DNA of 35,229 nt from Candidatus Nomurabacteria bacterium (GCA_943359475.1 CALRHK010000006.1:1-35229); one strand, 5' to 3'; shown: positions 8,885 through 17,831, numbered from the stretch's first letter. Numbers and translations: made by a program. The notes: a model not told the origin generated them from the sequence alone.

Positions 8885-9316
8885 TTATAACTGAATAGAT
8901 ACTTTCCTTCCCCCTCCTTCGTGTTCAATCAAAACATCTATTTTATTTTCTGGGAGCAAACCTGCGATTTTTTCCGGCCACTCAATAAGAATTAAATTTT
9001 TTGGGTCAGAAAGTAAGTGATGGAAACCAAGTACTTGCATTTCTTTTTCTTGCTCGATTCGATAGGCATCAATATGTATGAGCGTCTCCCACTTTTGTTC
9101 TTGTAAAGGATACGACTTCATAATCACAAACGTCGGTGAAATAATATTTTCCTTCACCCCCAAGAGTTGCGCGAAATGTTGCGTGAGTGTTGTTTTCCCT
9201 GCACCCAAATCACCAGAAAGCGCTAGTACCGTTGCGCCGTTTTTTTGAGGCTGTAGTGTTTCTAATACTGTCTCTGCAACACTACTCATTTGATTTTCAT
9301 TCACCACTTTTTTCAT
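8885..9316 (-). CDS. tsaE: tRNA threonylcarbamoyladenosine biosynthesis ATPase TsaE
   Basis: LSGDLGAGKTTLTQHFAQ Walker A, SPTFVIMKSY, HIDAYRI, LIEWPEKI. Confidence 0.95.
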   Translation of the reverse strand: MKKVVNENQMSSVAETVLETLQPQKNGATVLALSGDLGAGKTTLTQHFAQLLGVKENIISPTFVIMKSYPLQEQKWETLIHIDAYRIEQEKEMQVLGFHHLLSDPKNLILIEWPEKIAGLLPENKIDVLIEHEGGGRKVSIQL

Positions 9317-9343
9317 ATGAATGACTCTACCACAAAACCAACG

Positions 9344-9397
9344 AAAAATCCGCCTCTTTGGATACGTGGCATTCCATATCCAAGGAGGCGGATTTTT
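9344..9397 (-). terminator. Long intrinsic terminator downstream of the large surface protein gene
   Basis: AAAAATCCGCCTC ... GAGGCGGATTTTT with nested TTGGATA/TATCCAA stem. Confidence 0.85.
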
Positions 9398-9405
9398 CTA
9401 ACGTA

Positions 9406-12291
9406 TTATTCGTGAGAAGGGCGTCCTACGTACATTCGGCGTGCAATATAGATAAGCACAAGAATGATAAGTATAAGGAGCAACCATCCAACAAGTGTTG
9501 TTGGGAAGAAACCATCACCGAAGAGTGCGAGACCTGCAAGGAAACTTGCATCACGATTGACTGTAGCACTCGCGTACGCGATGGCGTCATCCTGTGCGCC
9601 ACCTGGAATGGTGAACGCTATTGTGCTTGTTGCAACAATGAGATCATTATCTCGTGCGCCACAACGAAGTTTTCCTTCAAGCATTACCGTACCTGATTGA
9701 TTTTTTACTAGTGTACCGACAAGTACTTGTAGTGCATTACTTGGTTCTGAAAACACACCGTTTGTCGCTTGTGAGAATGTAACATCTGTTGGGAGCGCAA
9801 CATTGAGTACTACGTTACGAAGTGTGCTTCCAGAAATATTTTTATAGTTTACGGTATAGGTAACACGATCACATGGTGAGATTGTTACGAATGGTGTCGT
9901 GATTGAGAGCTCAACATATGGCTTTCCACTTCCACCACCAGTTGAAACATATACCACATTACTTCCTGATGTTGCGGTTGTAAATGTAAGAATCGTTCCA
10001 TAAACCGTACCATTACTATTTTGCGCAACTGCACGATAGTAGTAAGTGGTATTTGATGAAAGTCCGTAGATTGCATCAGAGAAACTTTGTGAGTATCCAT
10101 TGACGTATTGACGATTGGTTGAGAAACCAAGGTTCTGTGTACCACCCCATTCAAACCAAGTGGTTGCAGTTCCTGCATTGTTTGAAACAAGCCCATTTAA
10201 TCGAGCCGCTGAACGACCAACGCTTGTTGCTGAAAGTGTTGCGACTTGAAGTTGTGAATTATTGTTCTGACCAATGGTGTAAAAATTTACCCAGTTGCCA
10301 TATGCAGTGCCATAACTATTTGTTGCAACAACGCGGAAAGAGTATGTCGTATTGGCTGAAAGGTTATTGATGTACTGTTGTACATTTGTTCCACCGGTAC
10401 CACAGTTTGTCGATTGTGTATTTGTACTCTGGTAATTGTAGGTGCTTGTTCCGTATTGGAAGAAGTAGGTAGTACATGATCCTTGAGGGTCAACATATCC
10501 GTTAAGAGTTGCTGAATTTTCACCAATGTTTGTTGCACTTTGTGTTGTTGCATATGGTTGATTACCGTAATTACCACCACAGTTTGTGGTCTGGAAATTA
10601 AGCATTTGACCATAGTTCACACCATAGCTATTTTGTGCAACTGCACGATAGTAGTAGTTTGTACTTGATTGAAGATTGCTTGCGTATGCAGTGAAATTGC
10701 CTGAACCTGTACCTTGGTTTGTCTGACCTGTTGTCTGACCAAATGAAGGTGTAGTGCCATATTCAATCCACGTATTTGTTGATGCATTATTTGCAGTATA
10801 ACTACCGTTGAATGTTACAGAAGTACAACTCACATTACTTACGCCAATCGTATTAACCGAAGGAGAGCTTCCCTGTTGTGTTTGACTAACAGTTGTAAAT
10901 GGAATTGTTGATCCACAAAGAGATCCGTTTGCATTACTTACACATGCTTTGAAATAGTATGTTGTGTTTGGAGAAAGTGCCCCGAGTGTGTAATCAAAAT
11001 TACCTGCTCCCTGACTTCCGTGCGCTACGTGCGCAGTATAATTACCAAGCGCATTAGTAGTGCCCCATTCAAACCATGTTGTATTCGTAATGTTTGTGCC
11101 ATTGTCAGTATAGTAACCATTGAGTGTTGCGCCGTACTGCGTAAGTGAAGTTGCTGAGAGTGTGGTAACACTTGGCATCTGGCCAGTAATGGTATTCGTC
11201 TCATCGTTATCAGTTGATGATGAACAACCTGGGTCGTTCATATCTACGAGACCATCGAGATCATCGTCTGCACCGTTGTTACATGCATACACAGCAGTTG
11301 GCGTCGAAAGTGTTTTGAAATCAAGCACTGAACCACAACGTGTACCGGCACTGTTTGTTGCACACGCTTGGAAATAATAAATTGTGTTTTCAATTAAGCC
11401 ACCAGTGATTGTTGAACTTATAGGTATGGTGCTTGTTTGCACACCAGCTACGCTATAACTCATATAGAGGTTACTTGTTGAAGTACCCATCTTGAAAAAT
11501 GAATTGGTTGTACCACCATTTGGATTTACAAGACCGTTAAGAGTCACGCCATGTTGACTGATGTTTGTTGCACCATTTGTTACCACAACTGGAAGTTGTG
11601 TAGTAATGGTATTCGTCTCATCGTTATCAGTTGATGATGAACAACCTGGGTCGTTCATATCTACGAGACCATCGAGATCATCGTCTGCACCGTTGTTACA
11701 TGCAAATGTTTGCACGGTGCTTCCAACACGGAATTTGTATGTGATGTGACCTTGTGTTGCCCATCCAGGCGCAAGACTACCGATAGTTAGACCAGCACCC
11801 ACAATTTCATTACCTGTTTGACCATAGAGAAATCCAGCAGAACTTGTTCCTTGGTTTGGATACCAAAGACCAGAACCAGAAATCGGTGTAAGTGTTTGCG
11901 CACCACCATTAATCGTAATTGAAACTGATCCTGATGCTGGTGCACCAGTAAGATTACTTGCAGAAATAGTTGCGTTTATTGTGTGGTTTGTCTGTGCTGT
12001 GGTTGAACTCTGAGTGAGCTTGAAGTTTGTTCCATTTGCTGTTTGTGTGCCAGTGTTGTGGTAATACACATCAACCGTAATTGTGTCACCAGGATTTGCA
12101 GTTACCGAAGAAACCCAGCACGATGAACAGTTTGGATTCTGTGTTGCGTTCACGACGCGAAGTGTTGGATGATCTTGGATATCGTTATTAAAAGTCACGC
12201 TCGCTGATGCATGAGTCGTAAGGCCAAAGAAGCCCCCAATCACCATGAGGATACCGAGTGCGTATGCTTGAATGTTTGTTTTCATAGTCAT
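9406..12291 (-). CDS. Large secreted/surface protein with tandem Fn3-like repeats and a DUF11-like domain
   Basis: 961 aa; signal peptide; repeated ATLNG...TTYYFRAVAxNSxGTxYG...FxT modules; CNNGADDDLDGLVDMNDPGCSSSTDNDETNTI twice; YTVNYKNISGSTLRNVVLNVALP; C-terminal TM plus basic tail (IARRMYVGR). Confidence 0.88.
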   Translation of the reverse strand: MTMKTNIQAYALGILMVIGGFFGLTTHASASVTFNNDIQDHPTLRVVNATQNPNCSSCWVSSVTANPGDTITVDVYYHNTGTQTANGTNFKLTQSSTTAQTNHTINATISASNLTGAPASGSVSITINGGAQTLTPISGSGLWYPNQGTSSAGFLYGQTGNEIVGAGLTIGSLAPGWATQGHITYKFRVGSTVQTFACNNGADDDLDGLVDMNDPGCSSSTDNDETNTITTQLPVVVTNGATNISQHGVTLNGLVNPNGGTTNSFFKMGTSTSNLYMSYSVAGVQTSTIPISSTITGGLIENTIYYFQACATNSAGTRCGSVLDFKTLSTPTAVYACNNGADDDLDGLVDMNDPGCSSSTDNDETNTITGQMPSVTTLSATSLTQYGATLNGYYTDNGTNITNTTWFEWGTTNALGNYTAHVAHGSQGAGNFDYTLGALSPNTTYYFKACVSNANGSLCGSTIPFTTVSQTQQGSSPSVNTIGVSNVSCTSVTFNGSYTANNASTNTWIEYGTTPSFGQTTGQTNQGTGSGNFTAYASNLQSSTNYYYRAVAQNSYGVNYGQMLNFQTTNCGGNYGNQPYATTQSATNIGENSATLNGYVDPQGSCTTYFFQYGTSTYNYQSTNTQSTNCGTGGTNVQQYINNLSANTTYSFRVVATNSYGTAYGNWVNFYTIGQNNNSQLQVATLSATSVGRSAARLNGLVSNNAGTATTWFEWGGTQNLGFSTNRQYVNGYSQSFSDAIYGLSSNTTYYYRAVAQNSNGTVYGTILTFTTATSGSNVVYVSTGGGSGKPYVELSITTPFVTISPCDRVTYTVNYKNISGSTLRNVVLNVALPTDVTFSQATNGVFSEPSNALQVLVGTLVKNQSGTVMLEGKLRCGARDNDLIVATSTIAFTIPGGAQDDAIAYASATVNRDASFLAGLALFGDGFFPTTLVGWLLLILIILVLIYIARRMYVGRPSHE
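11185..11287 (-). repeat. 103-bp exact direct repeat, copy 1
   Basis: Identical by reading to 11602-11704; encodes CNNGADDDLDGLVDMNDPGCSSSTDNDETNTIT. Confidence 0.93.
11602..11704 (-). repeat. 103-bp exact direct repeat, copy 2
   Basis: Identical to 11185-11287, offset 417 bp (139 codons, in frame). Confidence 0.93.
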
Positions 12292-12337
12292 AAAATTGAT
12301 TTGCTACATTTAGTCTTTCGACTCTATTAATAATTAC

Positions 12338-12366
12338 ATTATATACTAAAATTACTGTTTTGTCAA
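12338..12366 (-). promoter_or_regulatory. Perfect-consensus sigma70-type promoter for the 961-aa surface protein gene
   Basis: Minus strand TTGACA-17 nt-TATAAT; about 40-nt 5' UTR to the ATG at 12291. Confidence 0.88.
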
Positions 12367-12382
12367 TACACCTTTTGTGATG

Positions 12383-12454
12383 TATTTTTTGAGGATTCAA
12401 ATCACTTTCAATCCTTAAAAAATACCTGCAGTAGTGTGTTGCCACTACTGCAGG
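12383..12454 (-). terminator. Two abutting hairpins between the surface protein genes
   Basis: CCTGCAGTAGTG-TGTTGC-CACTACTGCAGG (12425-12454), then TATTTTTT(G)AGGATT..AATCCT(T)AAAAAATA (12383-12424); T-rich on the minus strand. Confidence 0.75.
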
Positions 12455-12466
12455 AAACCTAAAAAC

Positions 12467-13582
12467 TTATTTTCGCCATCCTCCGGTACTACCACCAACA
12501 GACGCGCCATATCTTCCTCCAGAAGGATCTGACCCTGGACCGCCCGTAGGGTTAGGTCCTGGACCACCCCCACCACCTGTGCCACCTGTCGGATTTCCCC
12601 CTGGACCACCGATCATGTGTATTTGTGGTAAGCCATGCGGTACTTGCATACCGTGTGAGTATCCAGAGTTATTTCCGCCAGTTGCAGTGTTGGAATTTTG
12701 ATAGTTGAAGTTGTAATTATTCCCCGATTGGGTATTTCTTACTCCCCCACCATTATTGCCCCAACGAAAATCAACTTGTGCTCCCGCATACCATTGAGGA
12801 TAGTTCGGAAATGAACAATCCCAGCGTTGTCGTGGTTGCTGATAATACACAGGTTCTTGGTAACATACCTGCTGTTGAATTGGTTGACTCTGCACTATCG
12901 TTGGATAGATTTGTGCAAGTGGCGCACTTGCTTGTGGTGCATCATACGAGACAGTATTACTATTGTCTGCGTTGTTTTCTACAAACACATAGACATCCCC
13001 TCCCGCTTGACGACTGACTGTGTAGCCCGGACTATCGGGTACATCTATTCCTGCATCGAGATTCGGTGCGGGTGCAGATTCTGGTTGGTCGAACATGTCA
13101 TCCTCAAGATTTTCACATCCTACCTTTCCCCAGATAAGTGACTGACTTCCATCGCCAATAAATTTGCGGTACGAAGCTGTAGTGTAATTCGTACTCTCTT
13201 CAAGATTACTCTCAAAGAGCACTTGTCCGTTGCGAACATAGCTGTTTCTATAACGTCCCGGACTAAATCCAATTTCGTTAAAGGTAACAACGATGGAGTT
13301 TGCATAAACAAACTCCGCAATTTCTGCATCAGACATACCTGACATATTTTCTCCATAACCGTGGTTACGAAAAAGTGTTGCGATCGCACGATTGTTCTCT
13401 GTCTTACTGACATTAAACATCTCTTGTGACGCTGTCATGTAGCTTTTTGCAAATTCTTCCGGATGCCTTGCTATGTAATCCTGTGCCTGTACCTTGATGG
13501 TCGGCAATCCACGCGCAGCGTGAACCTTTGTATGGGTCCCTGTTAGTATGACAAGGAGACCGAATAAAAAGAGCTGTCTCAT
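12467..13582 (-). CDS. Secreted hypothetical protein with Gly/Pro-rich C-terminus
   Basis: 371 aa; signal peptide MRQLFLFGLLVILTGTHTKVHA; C-terminal GGPGGNPTGGTGGGGGPGPNPTGGPGSDPSGG low-complexity tail. Confidence 0.75.
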   Translation of the reverse strand: MRQLFLFGLLVILTGTHTKVHAARGLPTIKVQAQDYIARHPEEFAKSYMTASQEMFNVSKTENNRAIATLFRNHGYGENMSGMSDAEIAEFVYANSIVVTFNEIGFSPGRYRNSYVRNGQVLFESNLEESTNYTTASYRKFIGDGSQSLIWGKVGCENLEDDMFDQPESAPAPNLDAGIDVPDSPGYTVSRQAGGDVYVFVENNADNSNTVSYDAPQASAPLAQIYPTIVQSQPIQQQVCYQEPVYYQQPRQRWDCSFPNYPQWYAGAQVDFRWGNNGGGVRNTQSGNNYNFNYQNSNTATGGNNSGYSHGMQVPHGLPQIHMIGGPGGNPTGGTGGGGGPGPNPTGGPGSDPSGGRYGASVGGSTGGWRK

Positions 13583-13630
13583 TTTTCGTAGGGTTTTTGT
13601 TGTATGATGATGAGTTTTATTTCTGAGCGC

Positions 13631-13659
13631 ATTGTATCACAAAGAAAATATATTGTCAA
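13631..13659 (-). promoter_or_regulatory. Near-consensus sigma70-type promoter for the 371-aa secreted protein gene
   Basis: Minus strand TTGACA-17 nt-TACAAT; about 40-nt 5' UTR. Confidence 0.85.
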
Positions 13660-13692
13660 TATAGGTCCTTTTGGCCATTTTCCTAAAAAATA

Positions 13693-13721
13693 TTGTGATT
13701 AAAGGATAAAAGGGCTACTAT
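13693..13721 (+). promoter_or_regulatory. Promoter of pilB-like gene (leaderless layout)
   Basis: TTGTGA-17 nt-TACTAT, 8 nt before the ATG at 13730. Confidence 0.55.
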
Positions 13722-13729
13722 ATAAGGTA

Positions 13730-15430
13730 ATGGTGCAATTTGATGATGACAAAGGAAATAAAAAACTTGATGAGTTGCGACACGAAGAAGAAGAGCAGCT
13801 CGTCGAAATGCTCGCGCAATCAAAATACGGGGTACCGTACATCAATCTCCTTACAACGATTGTTGAAAACGATGCACTTCGGGTCATTCCTGAGGCTGAT
13901 GCTCGTGCGCATGGTGTTGCGGGTTTCAAAATAATTGGCAAAAACCTTCACGTAGCAGTACACTCGCCTGCGCAAGAAGGTCTTTCGGCTCTCATGCAAG
14001 ACCTCGAAGGTGAAGGCTATCACATTACACTCTATATGTGTTCACAAGCGAGTCTCAATAAAGCCTGGGAACGCTATAAAGAAATATCTCTCGCCACCGA
14101 AAGCCGTGCAGGCTCTCTTGATGTATCTGGCGAAACACTGATTACACTTGGGGAACAAATTAAAACAATGGATGACATGACTCGTATTGTTGGCGACGTT
14201 TCGAAGGAAAACAAATCGCACAAAATATCGCGTATGCTCGAAATAATTATGGCGGGTGCAATTTCTCTTGGTGCGTCCGACGTGCACATTGAACCAGAAG
14301 AAGACCGTGCACGTCTCCGTTTTCGACTCGACGGTGTGCTCAATGATGTACTTTTTTTTGGACTTGATGTCTACAAAATGCTCAACACCCGATTGAAGCT
14401 TCTTTCTGGAATGAAACTCACCTCAAGTCAGACCGCACAAGATGGACGTTTTTCTATTTGGATGAAAGAAGATGAAATCAGCATTCGTTCGTCGATGATT
14501 CCAGGAACCTATGGCGAATCAATTGTAATGCGTATTTTGAATCCAAAATCAATTCGCGTAAAACTCGAAGATTTAGGTATGCAGACAAACCTTTTTGAGA
14601 TTATTATGCGTGAGATCAAGAAACCAAATGGAATGATTCTCATTACAGGTCCAACTGGCTCCGGTAAAACAACAACACTCTACGCTTTTCTACAGAAAAT
14701 CTACTCACCTGATATAAAAATAATTACCATTGAAGATCCTGTGGAATACCACCTTACTGGTATCACCCAAACGCAAACCGAATCAGAAAAAGGATATACG
14801 TTCCTCGAAGGATTGCGCTCCGCGCTTCGACAAGACCCAGACATAATCATGGTGGGTGAAATTCGTGATGCTGAAACAGCAAAAATTGCAGTTGAGTCTG
14901 CGCTCACTGGTCACCTTGTGTTTTCTACCCTCCACACCAATAATGCTGCTGGTGTCATCCCTCGCCTTATTGATCTTGAAGTAAATCCAAAAATTATGAC
15001 AAGTGCGCTCTCGCTTTCAATTGCACAACGCTTGGTGCGAAAACTTTGTACGTACTGTAAAAAAGAGCGTCCTGCAACACCCGAAGAAATAGCAAAGTTG
15101 AAGAAGATAATTGTGGATGCAGAAGCGGAAGGAAAAAATATGAAAAGTTATGGTGTTACTCCTGACCAAACATTCGTTGTTTGGGATGCAGTTGGTTGTG
15201 AAAAATGTCATAAGACTGGTTATAAAGGTCGTCTTGGTGTTTTTGAAGCAATTTATAATGACGAGGCAATTAGTGTATTGATTCCCAATAATCCATCGGA
15301 ACGAGAAATAAAAAAAGTATCTGAAAAACAGGGTCTTCTCGATATGAAAGAAGATGGTGTAGTAAAAATCCTCAAAGGAATCACTTCTCTTGCTGAGGTT
15401 GAAAGCGTTGTCGATTTTGACGAAGACTAA
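13730..15430 (+). CDS. pilB: Type IV pilus assembly/type II secretion ATPase (PilB/GspE family)
   Basis: ITGPTGSGKTTTLYAFL, EDPVEYHLTGITQTQ, LRQDPDIIMVGEIRDAETA, STLHTNNAAGVIPRL, four-Cys element CTYCKKE..CEKCHKTGYKGR. Confidence 0.95.
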   Translation: MVQFDDDKGNKKLDELRHEEEEQLVEMLAQSKYGVPYINLLTTIVENDALRVIPEADARAHGVAGFKIIGKNLHVAVHSPAQEGLSALMQDLEGEGYHITLYMCSQASLNKAWERYKEISLATESRAGSLDVSGETLITLGEQIKTMDDMTRIVGDVSKENKSHKISRMLEIIMAGAISLGASDVHIEPEEDRARLRFRLDGVLNDVLFFGLDVYKMLNTRLKLLSGMKLTSSQTAQDGRFSIWMKEDEISIRSSMIPGTYGESIVMRILNPKSIRVKLEDLGMQTNLFEIIMREIKKPNGMILITGPTGSGKTTTLYAFLQKIYSPDIKIITIEDPVEYHLTGITQTQTESEKGYTFLEGLRSALRQDPDIIMVGEIRDAETAKIAVESALTGHLVFSTLHTNNAAGVIPRLIDLEVNPKIMTSALSLSIAQRLVRKLCTYCKKERPATPEEIAKLKKIIVDAEAEGKNMKSYGVTPDQTFVVWDAVGCEKCHKTGYKGRLGVFEAIYNDEAISVLIPNNPSEREIKKVSEKQGLLDMKEDGVVKILKGITSLAEVESVVDFDED

Positions 15431-15735
15431 AAAAGCGCCAAAGCTTTCGCTCTAGCGCCTACACACAATACCCCCTTCTGGATCTCGCTTGAACCAAAAG
15501 TAGACTCGCAGCGGTCCAGGTTGTGTGTATTACCCTTTCACACCCCAGATCATAAATCTCTAAACAATCCTTGAAGCGTAAACGCTACAAGTAACGCATG
15601 GGTCGAGGATGGCCCCAGTACATTGTAAACAATAACCAAAACGTCCTTAACACGCATACCTAGAACCAAACGGTTGATTGCTTAGAGATTTATGACCTTG
15701 TGTGACACCACTCAATTTGTCTGAGTGGTAATGGT
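15429..15735 (-). ncRNA. Candidate highly structured RNA (~300 nt), family unknown
   Basis: Intergenic; 23-bp long-range helix 15547-15569/15676-15698 (21 Watson-Crick plus 2 G-U on the minus strand), extended by TCACAC/GTGTGA (15538-15543/15700-15705); inner and outer hairpins; 3' end with an AGC-GAAA-GCT tetraloop inside GCGC/GCGC followed by T6 on the minus strand. Confidence 0.55.
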
Positions 15736-15740
15736 ATACT
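15732..15740 (+). promoter_or_regulatory. Extended -10 promoter element, probably for ruvB
   Basis: TGGTATACT about 60 nt upstream of the ruvB ATG; no clear -35. Confidence 0.4.
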
Positions 15741-15800
15741 TACACAGTAGTAATTATTTCTGACCAAAGCATAGCATTTTAATTATTTTTTGTCAAGACC

Positions 15801-16802
15801 ATGGAAGAACACCCTTCGAAACCAAAAGATGACCACTTTTTAGATAACTCTCTTCGTCCGAGCACCTGGGATGAGTATATTGGCCAAGATACGATTAAAA
15901 AAAATGTTCGTATTCTTTTGCAGGCCGCAAGTGAGCGTGATCACCCTGCTGAGCATTTGCTTTTTCATGGTCCACCAGGACTTGGAAAAACAACCTTTGC
16001 GCATCTCATTGCAAAAGAAACAGGGCGACAACTCAAAAGCACTTCAGGACCCGCAATTGAAAAGGTTGGAGACCTTGCTTCAATACTCACAAATCTCAGT
16101 CCGGGAGATATTTTGTTTATCGATGAAATTCATCGACTTAATAAAATGATTGAAGAGGTGCTCTATCCAGCAATGGAATCAGGCATGCTCGATATTATTA
16201 TTGGGAAAGGTCCCTCAGCACGAACAATTCAGCTTGACCTACCACCCTTTACACTCGTTGCAGCGACTACGCGAATAGCGCTTCTTTCTTCCCCACTACG
16301 CTCACGATTTTCTGGTGGAGTATTTCGTCTAGAGTTTTATTCTGAAAAAGAAGTTGCTGAGATTCTTCGTCGAAGTGCTCGTGTTCTTGGAATAACAATC
16401 ACTGAAGATGGTATTGCTGAAATTGCTCGTCGCTCACGATTTACACCTCGTACTGCAAATTATTTTTTGAAACGTTGTCGTGACTATGCGCAGGTACACA
16501 AAACACCGCTCGATAAGGACACTGTAGTGAAAGCACTTTCACTACTTGGTGTTGATGAGCTTGGACTCAATGAATCAGACCGTCGAATTCTTTCCGTCAT
16601 TATTGAAAAATTTAACGGTGGACCAGTTGGACTCAACACTCTCGCTGCAGCAACGAGTGAAGAAGAGGCAACGATAGAAGAGGTTATCGAACCCTATTTA
16701 ATTCAATCGGGTCTTCTTGAACGTACTCTACGAGGTCGTACCGTCACCAAAAAAGCCTATGAGCATTTAGATTTTGATATCCCAGAAAACTTATTTAGTT
16801 AA
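15801..16802 (+). CDS. ruvB: Holliday junction DNA helicase RuvB
   Basis: LRPSTWDEYIGQDTIKKN, LLFHGPPGLGKTTFAHLIA, ILFIDEIHRLNKMIEEVLYPAMES, TTRIALLSSPLRSRF. Confidence 0.98.
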   Translation: MEEHPSKPKDDHFLDNSLRPSTWDEYIGQDTIKKNVRILLQAASERDHPAEHLLFHGPPGLGKTTFAHLIAKETGRQLKSTSGPAIEKVGDLASILTNLSPGDILFIDEIHRLNKMIEEVLYPAMESGMLDIIIGKGPSARTIQLDLPPFTLVAATTRIALLSSPLRSRFSGGVFRLEFYSEKEVAEILRRSARVLGITITEDGIAEIARRSRFTPRTANYFLKRCRDYAQVHKTPLDKDTVVKALSLLGVDELGLNESDRRILSVIIEKFNGGPVGLNTLAAATSEEEATIEEVIEPYLIQSGLLERTLRGRTVTKKAYEHLDFDIPENLFS

Positions 16803-16813
16803 ACTTATCTTCA

Positions 16814-17350
16814 ATGAGCCATTCGCAATGGGAAAAGAAAAAATATAAGAAGGCAGCAAGTGAGGCCAAAGTGAGTAAGCTTTATTCAAAACTTGTTCGC
16901 AACATTATGACCGAAGCAAAACTTTCTGGTGGTAATCGTGATGCATCAGGATTAAAGGCGGCTATCGCAAAAGCCCGTGCGGTTGATATGCCAAGCGACA
17001 ACATTGAACGTGCAATTAAAAAAGCGAATGAGCAATCGACACAGATGGAATCAATTACCTATGAAGCCTATGGCCCCGGTGGTGTGGGAATGATTATCGA
17101 AGCACTTACCGATAACCGCAACAAAGCGGCTCAAGAAATAAAACATATTCTTTCAAAAAATGGTGCGAGCCTTGGCGCAATTGGCTCAGTAACATGGTCG
17201 TTCTCAAAAGAACTCACCGAAGAAGGTTTTGTTTGGAGACCAACAACACTCCTTCCGCTCAACGAAGAAGATGCCTCATTACTCACACTTCTCATCGATG
17301 AGCTTGAAGAAAATGATGAAGTACAAGACGTCTATACAAACCATGAATAG
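16814..17350 (+). CDS. yebC: YebC/PmpR-family protein, short form
   Basis: SHSQWEKKKYKKAASEAKVSKLYSKLVRNIMTEAKL, YEAYGPGGVGMIIEALTDNRNKAAQEIKHILSKNGASLG, C-terminal LIDELEENDEVQDVYTNHE; 178 aa. Confidence 0.9.
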   Translation: MSHSQWEKKKYKKAASEAKVSKLYSKLVRNIMTEAKLSGGNRDASGLKAAIAKARAVDMPSDNIERAIKKANEQSTQMESITYEAYGPGGVGMIIEALTDNRNKAAQEIKHILSKNGASLGAIGSVTWSFSKELTEEGFVWRPTTLLPLNEEDASLLTLLIDELEENDEVQDVYTNHE

Positions 17351-17831
17351 TACCCGCATTATTGCAATCGACCCAGGCTACGATCGTGTGGGCGTTGCGG
17401 TGTTAGAAAAAAAACCCGGCGCAAAAGAGATAGTGCTCTACTCAACTTGCATTACTACAAATCAGAAACAAAGCATTGCTGAGCGTATTTTTGTAATCGG
17501 TACTGAGATCGCACGAGTCATTTCGGAGTATACCCCTGTCGCGCTTGCGATCGAAAAACTTTATTTCACCACCAATCAAAAAACTGCAATGGGAGTTTCT
17601 GAGGCTCGTGGCGTTATTATCTACGAAGCACTACGGGCACATCTTACACTTTTTGAATACACACCTATTGAAATTAAAGTAGCAGTCACTGGATATGGAA
17701 AAGCCACAAAAGATGCAGTACACCTTATGATAAACAAGCTGGTTTCCCTTGAAAAACAAAGACGATTTGATGATGAGATCGATGCTATTGCTATTGGGCT
17801 CACCTGTTTAGCTCGCGAAAAATTCAAATAA
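17343..17831 (+). CDS. ruvC: Crossover junction endodeoxyribonuclease RuvC
   Basis: Start MNSTRIIAIDPGYDRVGVAVLE; overlaps the yebC stop by 8 nt (the ORF-track start at 17229 is upstream, inside yebC); AIEKLYFTTNQKTAMGVSEARGV; DDEIDAIAIGLTC. Confidence 0.95.
   Translation: MNSTRIIAIDPGYDRVGVAVLEKKPGAKEIVLYSTCITTNQKQSIAERIFVIGTEIARVISEYTPVALAIEKLYFTTNQKTAMGVSEARGVIIYEALRAHLTLFEYTPIEIKVAVTGYGKATKDAVHLMINKLVSLEKQRRFDDEIDAIAIGLTCLAREKFK

Noticed and set aside
9344-9397. Long nested hairpin as a separate ncRNA
   Set aside because: Position right after the 961-aa gene stop and the terminal T run on the minus strand are adequately explained by an intrinsic terminator.
11185-11704. Possible CRISPR or mobile-element repeats
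   Set aside because: Only two copies, in frame within a CDS and coding for the same protein module; no spacer-like periodicity, terminal repeats or transposase.
11120-11749. Plus-strand ORFs 11120-11377 and 11561-11749 sharing the peptide MVFVSSLSVDDEQPGSFISTRPSRSSSAPLLHA
   Set aside because: They are antisense shadows of the 103-bp repeat in the 961-aa protein gene, not independent genes.
15429-15735. RNase P RNA, tmRNA or SRP RNA identity for the structured region
   Set aside because: I could not find the GAGGAAAGUCC-type, tRNA-like T arm/tag or GGAAGGAAGCA-type signatures on either strand; a covariance-model search is needed to be sure.
17229-17831. 200-aa ORF as the ruvC start
   Set aside because: The extra N-terminus lies inside yebC in another frame; MNSTRIIAIDPGYDRVG at 17343 is the natural RuvC start.
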